DNA of 12,855 nt from Selenomonadaceae bacterium (lineage in GTDB: Bacteria > Bacillota > Negativicutes > Selenomonadales > Selenomonadaceae): NCBI GenBank assembly GCA_017390245.1, contig JAFPCE010000217.1, forward strand, positions 1-12,855, given 5' to 3'. Shown here piece after piece: positions 6,874 through 12,855 of the stretch. A program made the position numbers and the translations under genes. A model generated the notes under the pieces. That model was not told the origin of the DNA and ran no database searches. It saw only the letters and a list, made by a program, of their open reading frames with translations. Position 1 is the first letter of the stretch; the number at the start of each line of letters is the position of its first letter.

Positions 6874-7290
6874 AAAGCAGATGGCACTAGCCCCATACCA
6901 AGCGCTAATGTGCTGCTTTTGCCACAAAATTTTTACTTTGAGTCAGTCTTCAAATACTAGCCATGGAAAGTGAGGGAGCAGACTGCTTTTCTGTAACCTA
7001 ATTATGAGTAATGTCGAAAGCAGATGGCACTAACCCTAAACAAAAGCGCTGACGTGCTACTTTTTTGCAATGAGCGCCCATCTTTTCGCAGAAAAGTGGC
7101 CAATGCACATATATCCCATAAAAGCCTGATTGTGAGAAAAGCCAGCATGCGCAGCACTGGCGCACCATGCAGAAGCCACCTACTCTCCTTATTGGCCATT
7201 AAGAGCGAATGGATAAAAAAGTATGTACTCAGCGCCCTATGGCATTGATAGTACAACCTACAAAGCATCGACCCCTACATTATCTGCTTT
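6874..7290 (+). ncRNA. Structured RNA element, copy B
   Basis: Homologous to 2851-3210. Structure in order: hairpin AAAGCAG/CTGCTTT with CAC/GTG (6874-6919); hairpin TTTGA/TCAAA (6937-6954) with loop GTCAGTCT; complementary AGACTG (6980-6985); a second copy of the first hairpin region (7017-7066); central 11-bp stem 7095-7105/7190-7200 enclosing TTGTGAG (7130-7136) and hairpin GCCAG/CTGGC (7141-7161); the conserved block 7240-7268; and a last hairpin AAAGCA/TGCTTT (7262-7290). The outer ends AAAGCAGAT (6874-6882) and ATCTGCTTT (7282-7290) are also exact reverse complements and could close the whole element. Stems are kept while their bases differ from copy A. Wobbles favour the plus strand. 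No protein match is apparent. Confidence 0.6.
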
Positions 7291-7305
7291 CATACATAAC
7301 ATTCC

Positions 7306-7346
7306 AAAATAAAAGAAGACCTTCAGCCAATACGCAAAAGGTCTTC
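7306..7346 (-). terminator. Rho-independent terminator from a nuclease-gene remnant, now downstream of the DXS-like gene
   Basis: Perfect 9-bp stem GAAGACCTT/AAGGTCTTC, followed on the minus strand by TTTTATTTT. It is homologous to the terminator at 5701-5739 and is the first terminator after the DXS-like stop codon at 7436. Confidence 0.85.
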
Positions 7347-7383
7347 CCGTCACTTATCTCAATATTTAAATTTACTCAGCCAT

Positions 7384-7434
7384 TTACAGCACCGCTGCTT
7401 TTTTGCCGATGGCTTTCACCTGGACTGCAGTCAT
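7384..7434 (-). pseudogene. Remnant of a second PD-(D/E)XK nuclease gene (last 16 codons)
   Basis: The minus strand encodes MTAVQVKAIGKKAAVL and a stop, matching the C-terminus MTAAQVREIGQKAAVL of the intact gene at 5777-6703. Homology continues past the stop through the terminator (to about 7311). It is closest in the roughly 70 nt from terminator to stop, with four mismatches by eye. Upstream coding sequence is gone: within about 3 bases the sequence switches to the end of the DXS-like gene. This is a truncated copy, not a functional gene. Confidence 0.85.
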
Positions 7435-7435
7435 T

Positions 7436-9181
7436 TTATTTTGTCATATACTCCACCAGGCTGTCCACCGTCATGCCGTGGTCTGCCAGGATGCCATCAG
7501 TGGTAAATTCTGTATGGAAGGCTTTGGAGATACCGAAGTTCTTTACCTTCATAGCGCTGTCGCCGTAGTAGCTTGCTACCATCTGGCCATAACCACCTTC
7601 CACCTGGCCATCCTCCAGAGTGATAACCAGACTGTGATCCTTTTTCAGGCTTTCTAACAGGGCCTTGTCCAGGCCAGTTAAATAGCAAGGATTAATGACA
7701 GTTGCCTTTTTGCCAGTCTTTGCTTCGTAGGCCTTAGCGGTTTCCTGGGCCAGCCCCAGCATGTTGCTGACACCGATGATAGCTACATCACTGCCCTTAG
7801 CCAGTACCTTGGCTTTATTTAAGATAGAATAATCTGTGGTATCTGCAACGCCAGTTTCTGGCAAAGCTATAGGCATGCGGATAGCTACAGGATGCTTTCT
7901 CTGGGTTGTAGCAAATTTGAACATCTGCAGGTATTCTTCCTTGTTAGTTGGTGCCAGGTAAACCAGGTTTGGCACATGGGCAAAGAAGGAAATATCGCAC
8001 AGGGCAATATGGGTATTGGAATTCATGCCGTAAATGCCAGCCCACAGCACAATAATGGTAGCTGGATTGTCATTGAGGCACAAATCATGGCTCAGCTGGT
8101 CATAGGTGCGCTGCAGGAATGGTGCATAGGTACCAAAGACAGGAGTACCGCCATTTTTCGCAATGCCGCTAATCATGGCCATGGCATTTTCCTCAGCTAT
8201 GCCTACATCTACAAACTGGCCACGAGGTACGTATTTAGCACGGACCTCCTGGGTAAAGCCCATACTGGATGGAGTACCTGCATTGAGAACCACAGCCTGA
8301 GGATTGTTGTCCAAAAGCTCAATGAGGCTGTCATGCAAAGTGCTGTCCTCTGGTGGCAGATTCATTTTACTGCTGCCGTCTGCTACATTAAATGGCATGC
8401 CCCAGTGCCAAGGCTCACGGTTTTTCTCTGCATAAGGCAGGCCCTTACCCTTGATGGTATGTACATGCACTACTACAGGATGGTCAATGTCCTTGACGGA
8501 CTCAAACATAGCCACCAGCTGCTCTATATCATGGCCAGCCTCCAGATAACGGTAATCTAAGCCCATGCTCTTGAAGATATTCTTCTCACACTGGCCGTTG
8601 GACTGGCGCAGCTCCCGGAGATTTTTGTAAATACCGCCATGGTTTTCCGCAATACTCTGGTCGTTATCGTTAACCATGATAATGAGATTTTTATCGTACT
8701 CACCAGCATAGTCAATAGCTTCTAAAGCTTCACCGCCAGAAAGAGAACCATCGCCAATAACAGCGATAATATTTTCCTTTCTGCCAGCTAAATCCCTGGC
8801 CTTAGCCAGTCCCAGTGCCAGAGACACAGAAGTAGAGGTATGGCCTACAGTAAAGAAATCATGCTCACTTTCCTTGGGATTGGTGTAACCAGTAACATCA
8901 TCATAATGCTCAGGAGAAAGAAAAGCCTCCTTGCGGCTAGTAATAACCTTGTGAGGATAGCTCTGATGAGATACATCATAGACGATCTTGTCCTTTGGTG
9001 ACTCAAAGACATAATGCAGTGCCACAGTAGCCTCTACCATGCCTAAGTTTGGACCAATATGGCCGCCGTGATTGCTGACCTTCTCAATAACTGCCGCTCT
9101 CACCTCATCAGCTAATCCCTGCAGCTCACTAACCTCCAAAGCCTTTACATCAGCAGGACCATTAACCTTCTCTAAATACAT
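7436..9181 (-). CDS. Divergent 1-deoxy-D-xylulose-5-phosphate synthase-like (DXS-like) thiamine-diphosphate enzyme
   Basis: 581 residues from the ATG at 9181 (AAGGGAG 8 nt upstream), versus about 620-640 for usual DXS. The ThDP-binding half has His41 (GGHIGPNLG), His72 (SHQSYPHK), His114 (VGHTSTSVS) and the GDG motif at 143-145 (GDGSLSGGEALEAI) with NDN 171-173. The pyrimidine-binding half keeps Glu330 (DVGIAE), Tyr352 and Arg358 (TYAPFLQR) and His391. The region after SIAEN is shorter than in canonical DXS. Positions that bind substrate in E. coli DXS as I recall them differ: Arg420 aligns with Trp380, Asp427 with Asn387, and the second Arg of RYPRG is Ile438. Canonical DXS makes DXP from pyruvate and glyceraldehyde 3-phosphate in the MEP pathway. 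Whether this protein does is uncertain, so no symbol is given. Own promoter; a transposase remnant abuts its stop. Confidence 0.85.
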   Translation of the reverse strand: MYLEKVNGPADVKALEVSELQGLADEVRAAVIEKVSNHGGHIGPNLGMVEATVALHYVFESPKDKIVYDVSHQSYPHKVITSRKEAFLSPEHYDDVTGYTNPKESEHDFFTVGHTSTSVSLALGLAKARDLAGRKENIIAVIGDGSLSGGEALEAIDYAGEYDKNLIIMVNDNDQSIAENHGGIYKNLRELRQSNGQCEKNIFKSMGLDYRYLEAGHDIEQLVAMFESVKDIDHPVVVHVHTIKGKGLPYAEKNREPWHWGMPFNVADGSSKMNLPPEDSTLHDSLIELLDNNPQAVVLNAGTPSSMGFTQEVRAKYVPRGQFVDVGIAEENAMAMISGIAKNGGTPVFGTYAPFLQRTYDQLSHDLCLNDNPATIIVLWAGIYGMNSNTHIALCDISFFAHVPNLVYLAPTNKEEYLQMFKFATTQRKHPVAIRMPIALPETGVADTTDYSILNKAKVLAKGSDVAIIGVSNMLGLAQETAKAYEAKTGKKATVINPCYLTGLDKALLESLKKDHSLVITLEDGQVEGGYGQMVASYYGDSAMKVKNFGISKAFHTEFTTDGILADHGMTVDSLVEYMTK

Positions 9182-9245
9182 TAACAGCACTCCCTTCAAA
9201 CAAAGCACGGCCAAACCATGCTGTAAAATCTTATCACGCCATCAA

Positions 9246-9274
9246 TATATCAATTGAAGTTAACTTTAAGTCAA
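9246..9274 (-). promoter_or_regulatory. Predicted promoter of the DXS-like gene
   Basis: Minus strand -35 TTGACT (9269-9274, five of six consensus bases), 17-nt spacer, -10 GATATA (9246-9251), or TATATT two bases further on. It lies in the 106-bp gap after hemL, so the gene need not depend on haem-operon transcription. Confidence 0.5.
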
Positions 9275-9287
9275 GAAAAATTTTTTC

Positions 9288-10613
9288 TTAACGGTTTTTC
9301 TGGAACTCTGCCACTTTCTTCAATGCCACTTCTGCTGCCGCAATGGTCTTCTGAATATCCTCATCAGTATGAGCCCCAGACATAAACAGGGTTTCAAACT
9401 GGGATGGTGCCATATAGATGCCCTGCTCCAGCATGGACATAAACCATACCTTAAAGGCCTCCTGGTCTGATGCTGCAGAGGTTTCATAGTCCACAACCTC
9501 ATGGTCGTTAAAGAAGAAGCCAAACATAGAACCAGCCTGCTGTACCTGCAGTGCTACCCCTGCTTCCCTTGCCTTGCCAGCAATGCCCAGGATTAAATCC
9601 TTGGTCTTTAAGGTCAGCTTGCGGCTGTAATCTCCTTCCCCAGGCTCAGGCTGGGCAGTGATGATATTCAAGGTTTCCAGGCCTGCAGTCATAGCCAGCG
9701 GATTGCCAGAAAGAGTACCTGCCTGATATACAGGACCTGCCGGGGAAACCTGCTCCATTATCTCACGTCTGCCACCATAGGCTGCCACTGGCAGACCGCC
9801 GCCAATGATTTTGCCCAGACAGGTTAAGTCTGGATGAATGGCATAGGCTGCCTGTGCTCCTCCCAGGGATGCTCTGAAGCCGCACATAACCTCATCAAAA
9901 ATTAAAAGCGTACCATGCTCCTTGGTAAGCTTTCTCAGTAAATCCAGATAGCCTGGCTTTGGCAGTACCAGTCCCATGTTGCCAGCTACAGGCTCTACAA
10001 TAACAGCAGCAATTTTCTCGCCCTTTTCCTCCATAACAGCCTTGAAGGCCTCAAAATCATTGTAAGGAACAGTGATGGTATCCTCAGCAGTGCCTGGAGT
10101 TACACCAGGACTGTCAGGTACACCGAAGGTTGCCAGACCAGAACCAGCCTTCACCAGCAGGCTGTCACTGTGGCCGTGGTAGCAGCCGATAAACTTTACG
10201 ATTTTGTTCCGCCCAGTATAGCCCCGGGCCAGACGCAAAGCACTCATGGTAGCCTCAGTACCAGAGTTCACCATGCGGATAACCTCCATGGATGGATAAA
10301 CCTCCATGACTTTCTTAGCCAGCTGGCTTTCTAAAAGGGTAGGTGCACCGTAGCTGGTGCCGCGGGCAGCTGCCTCCTGCAGTGCCTTAACTACCTGGGG
10401 ATGGGCATGTCCCACAATCATTGGCCCCCAGGAACCTACATAATCTATATATTCATTACCATCAATATCATAAATATGGCTTCCCTCAGCTCTGGCAATA
10501 AATGGCGGAGGACAGCTCATGCCCCGGTAGGAACGGACAGGGCTGTTAACGCCCCCCGGCATGAGATTTTTCGCTTCAGCAAAGGCCTCAGCAGACTTTT
10601 CCAGATTCAGCAT
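9288..10613 (-). CDS. hemL: Glutamate-1-semialdehyde 2,1-aminomutase
   Basis: 441 residues. The ATG at 10613 is chosen because AGGAG lies 8 nt upstream and the ATG overlaps the hemB stop as TAATG. An ATG eight codons earlier has no such support. It is a PLP-dependent fold-type I enzyme with GGVNSPVRSYRG (20-31), SGTEATMSALRLARG (117-131), CYHGHSD (144-150), the PLP-binding Asp240 in FDEVMCGFR, and the Schiff-base Lys268 in CLGKIIGGGLPVAAYGG. It converts glutamate 1-semialdehyde to 5-aminolevulinate in the cytosol, the last C5-pathway step before HemB. Length is normal (about 430). Its presence shows ALA is made from glutamyl-tRNA rather than by ALA synthase. Last gene of the operon; no clear terminator follows it. 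Confidence 0.97.
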   Translation of the reverse strand: MLNLEKSAEAFAEAKNLMPGGVNSPVRSYRGMSCPPPFIARAEGSHIYDIDGNEYIDYVGSWGPMIVGHAHPQVVKALQEAAARGTSYGAPTLLESQLAKKVMEVYPSMEVIRMVNSGTEATMSALRLARGYTGRNKIVKFIGCYHGHSDSLLVKAGSGLATFGVPDSPGVTPGTAEDTITVPYNDFEAFKAVMEEKGEKIAAVIVEPVAGNMGLVLPKPGYLDLLRKLTKEHGTLLIFDEVMCGFRASLGGAQAAYAIHPDLTCLGKIIGGGLPVAAYGGRREIMEQVSPAGPVYQAGTLSGNPLAMTAGLETLNIITAQPEPGEGDYSRKLTLKTKDLILGIAGKAREAGVALQVQQAGSMFGFFFNDHEVVDYETSAASDQEAFKVWFMSMLEQGIYMAPSQFETLFMSGAHTDEDIQKTIAAAEVALKKVAEFQKNR

Positions 10614-11596
10614 TACAGATTCTCCTCTCTCAGCCATTTAGCTGCGTCTATTGCATGATAGGTAATGATAATATCTGCACCGGCACGCTTCATGCTGGTT
10701 AAGGTTTCCAGTACAATGCGCTTTTCATCAATCCAGCCATTGGCAGCTGCAGCCTTTACCATAGCATACTCACCGCTGACATTGTATACAGCTACTGGAT
10801 GATTAATTTTTTCCCTGACCTGATGCACAATATCAAGATATGCCAGGGCAGGCTTCACCATAATAATATCTGCACCCTCAGCCAGATCCAGCTCCACTTC
10901 CTTCATGGCCTCGCGGCTATTAGCAGGATCCATCTGATAAGCCTTTCTGTCACCAAACTGAGGGGCACTGTCTGCTGCATCTCTGAATGGACCATAGTAG
11001 CCAGATGCGTATTTTACTGCATAGGACATAATGGAAACATTGGTAAAGCCATTTTCGTCCAATGCCTCACGGATAGCAGCTACACGGCCATCCATCATAT
11101 CAGATGGAGCAATAATATCCGCACCAGCCTGGGCCTGGCTCACAGCTACCTTCTGCAAGAGAGCCAGAGTCTTGTCGTTATCTACATAATGGCCGCACAG
11201 CTGGCCGCAATGGCCATGAGTAGTATACTGGCACAGGCACACATCCCCCACAATCATCAGCTGAGGGACTGCTTCCTTGATGGCCTTGATGGCTCTCTGG
11301 ACTGGAGAATTCATATCCCAGGCGCTGGAACCGATTTCGTCCTTGTATTCTGGCAGGCCAAATACCTCTACTGCTGGTATCCCCAGCTCAGCGATTTCCT
11401 TTGCCTGATCTACAGCCTTGTCCACAGATAAGTGGTAACAGTTTGGCATGCTGGGAATCTCTTCCTTGACATTAGTACCTGCTACTACAAAAATCGGATA
11501 AACAAAATCCTTTACAGACAGCTGGGTTTCACGAACCATAGCTCTCATATTTTCACTAATACGCATTCTGCGGGGACGCAGCTTCTGCTCCATCAT
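10613..11596 (-). CDS. hemB: Porphobilinogen synthase (delta-aminolevulinic acid dehydratase)
   Basis: 327 residues. AAGGAGG lies 8 nt before the first of two adjacent ATGs, so the start could be either (11596 or 11593). The metal-binding cysteine motif DVCLCQYTTHGHCG carries Cys120, Cys122 and Cys130, indicating the zinc-dependent class. The two active-site Schiff-base lysines are Lys195 (SYAVKYASGYYGPFRDAA) and Lys248 (IIMVKPALAYLD). It condenses two 5-aminolevulinate molecules to porphobilinogen, as a cytosolic octamer by family. The stop codon overlaps the hemL start, so the products of the two consecutive reactions are translationally coupled. It is separated from cobA-hemD by only 32 bp, consistent with one operon. 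Confidence 0.98.
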   Translation of the reverse strand: MMEQKLRPRRMRISENMRAMVRETQLSVKDFVYPIFVVAGTNVKEEIPSMPNCYHLSVDKAVDQAKEIAELGIPAVEVFGLPEYKDEIGSSAWDMNSPVQRAIKAIKEAVPQLMIVGDVCLCQYTTHGHCGQLCGHYVDNDKTLALLQKVAVSQAQAGADIIAPSDMMDGRVAAIREALDENGFTNVSIMSYAVKYASGYYGPFRDAADSAPQFGDRKAYQMDPANSREAMKEVELDLAEGADIIMVKPALAYLDIVHQVREKINHPVAVYNVSGEYAMVKAAAANGWIDEKRIVLETLTSMKRAGADIIITYHAIDAAKWLREENL

Positions 11597-11628
11597 TGAA
11601 AAAGCCTCCTTATTACTTTTAATGCTTT

Positions 11629-12855
11629 TTACATATTTTTAATGCTGTTTACTAAACCATCTATAGTGTATTTTTCTGCTATAATATCTGCCTTAAAGCC
11701 GTATTCTTCGCAGGTTCTGGCTGTTACAGGGCCAATAGCAGCAATTCTGGTTTTCTCCATGAGCTCCCTGGCTCTGTCACCTAATATTTTCATCAAATTC
11801 TTCACAGTAGAGGAGCTGGTAAAGGTTACCAAATCAATATCACCTGCCGCCAGCAAATCTGCCAGCATAGTGCCATCGGCTTCCCCTGCTACCGTTTCAT
11901 AGACAGGAGCAACATCCACTATGATGCCCATTTTCCTGAGGGAATCCGGCAGGATTTCCCGTGCCTCCTGGGCCCGTGGCAACAGCACCTTTTCCCCAGC
12001 CTTTACTAACAGCTGCAGGGCATCTATGACCCCCTCGGCTCTGTATTCCTCAGGTACAATATCTGCCTTAATGCCATAGCTGAGCAGCTTCTGGGCAGTA
12101 GCCTCACCAATAGCGCAGATTTTCATATTGCTCAAGGCCCTGGCATCCATGTTTTGGGCAAAGAGCCTCTGAAAGAAATGCTCCACGCCGTTAGTGCTGG
12201 TGAAAATACTCCAGTTATAGGTGTCAATATCTGCCAGTGCTGCATCTATGGCCTGATAGTTATCAGCTGGTGGCTGCAGCCTGATGGCAGGTGCTTCGAT
12301 GCACTCTGCCCCCAGTTCCTCTAAAGCCAGCACCAGCTTCGATGCCTGAGCTCTGGAACGGGTTACCAGGATTTTTTTGCCAAATAGTGGCTTCATGTCC
12401 ATGTTATCAAACCAGGCAATTTTTTCCCTGAGGGTTACTACATCGCCCACAATGAAGATACATGGTGGTTTGATATTTTCTGTTTTAGCCATCTGGGCAG
12501 CTTCACCTACAGTGGTGGTCCATACCTGCTGCTGTGGCTTTGTGCCCCAGCGGATAATAGCTGCCGGAGTATCTTCACTTCTGCCATTTTCTACGAGCTT
12601 GCTGGTGATATGGGGCAGATTGGCCACACCCATGAGGAAAATAGCTGTATCCGTAGCCTGGGCCAGATGAGGCCAGTTAATATCTGAATTATCCTTGGTG
12701 GGATCTTCATGGCCTGTTACAACAGCAAAGGATGCCGCCAGTCCCCGGTGGGTAACTGGAATGCCCGCATAGGCTGGCACAGAAATAGCTGAAGTAACCC
12801 CAGGCACTACCTCAAAGGGCAGCTTGTTTTCCTGCAGCAGCAGTGCTTCTTCACC
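11629..12855 (-). CDS. cobA-hemD: Uroporphyrinogen-III C-methyltransferase / uroporphyrinogen-III synthase fusion, 5' end beyond window
   Basis: The frame is open to the right edge, giving 408 visible C-terminal residues. The first visible residues (GEEALLLQENKLPFEVVPGV) continue into TSAISVPAYAGIPVTHRG, the middle of the SUMT (CobA) methyltransferase, ending near VGDVVTLREKIAWFD; the N-terminal SAM-binding part is missing. After FGKKILVTRSRAQASKL begins a complete HemD domain with NWSIFTSTNGVEHFF, VLLPRAQEAREIL, DLVTFTSSSTVKNL and AIGPVTARTCEEYGF. HemD cyclises hydroxymethylbilane to uroporphyrinogen III; CobA methylates that to precorrin-2 for sirohaem and cobalamin. The fusion is common in Firmicutes. 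The next gene, hemB, starts 32 bp downstream. By analogy hemC and hemA may lie further upstream, outside the window. Confidence 0.97.
   Translation of the reverse strand, partial: GEEALLLQENKLPFEVVPGVTSAISVPAYAGIPVTHRGLAASFAVVTGHEDPTKDNSDINWPHLAQATDTAIFLMGVANLPHITSKLVENGRSEDTPAAIIRWGTKPQQQVWTTTVGEAAQMAKTENIKPPCIFIVGDVVTLREKIAWFDNMDMKPLFGKKILVTRSRAQASKLVLALEELGAECIEAPAIRLQPPADNYQAIDAALADIDTYNWSIFTSTNGVEHFFQRLFAQNMDARALSNMKICAIGEATAQKLLSYGIKADIVPEEYRAEGVIDALQLLVKAGEKVLLPRAQEAREILPDSLRKMGIIVDVAPVYETVAGEADGTMLADLLAAGDIDLVTFTSSSTVKNLMKILGDRARELMEKTRIAAIGPVTARTCEEYGFKADIIAEKYTIDGLVNSIKNM

Noticed and set aside
6874..7290. Retron ncRNA (terminal inverted repeats as a1/a2) or group II intron
   Set aside because: No reverse transcriptase gene is in the window and no recognisable intron domain V is seen.
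6861..7300. TTTCATTAC before and TTTCATAC after element B as a target-site duplication of a MITE
   Set aside because: The match is imperfect, the right copy overlaps the terminal repeat, and no comparable flank exists around copy A. A mobile origin remains possible but is not shown.
9273..9289. A/T palindrome AAGAAAAATTTTTTCTT at the hemL stop as a possible terminator
   Set aside because: It overlaps the stop codon, has no GC stem and no usable loop, so it is probably only an A/T tract.

Overview
This window reads as chromosome of a diderm Firmicute of the class Negativicutes (Selenomonas/Anaerovibrio/Mitsuokella-like). It carries an LptD-type LPS-assembly outer-membrane protein and an SLH-domain porin of the OmpM/Mep45 type, which are outer-membrane components, together with a Firmicutes-style haem operon (C5 pathway with a fused cobA-hemD) and strong AGGAGG ribosome binding sites. 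This assignment rests on gene content only. Every protein gene lies on the minus strand.

Layout, left to right. 1-1494: the N-terminal 498 codons of lptD, running off the left edge. 1625-2545: a secreted repeat protein of unknown function, with its own promoter and terminator. 2546-3338: about 790 bases without a protein gene, holding a plus-strand promoter/terminator pair that could make a short RNA of about 85 nt, a large structured element (copy A) and a long inverted repeat. 3339-4664: SLH porin. 4951-5463: small nitroreductase. 5777-6703: PD-(D/E)XK nuclease of the 'putative transposase' type. 6704-7383: mostly non-coding, holding copy B of the structured element. 7306-7437: the 3' end and terminator of a second, deleted copy of the nuclease gene, abutting the stop codon of the next gene. 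7436-9181: a divergent, short DXS-like thiamine-diphosphate enzyme. 9288-12855: hemL, hemB and cobA-hemD, transcribed right to left as one operon, cobA-hemD running off the right edge.

The haem genes form a pathway block: HemL makes 5-aminolevulinate, HemB condenses it to porphobilinogen, and the CobA-HemD fusion makes uroporphyrinogen III and diverts it to the sirohaem/cobalamin branch. The porin, LptD and the secreted protein concern the outer membrane.

The most novel-looking item is the pair of diverged elements at about 2851-3210 and 6874-7290. They share conserved blocks (including 29 nt with 3 mismatches). They also share stems in which both sides have changed while pairing is kept: an 11-bp central stem differs at about nine of eleven pairs, and another hairpin alternates CCTGA/TCAGG with TTTGA/TCAAA. 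A conserved loop can also form a pseudoknot with a downstream segment. All wobble pairs I found are G-U when read on the plus strand, so I infer a plus-strand structured RNA of about 360-420 nt in two copies. I could not match it to a named RNA family from memory.
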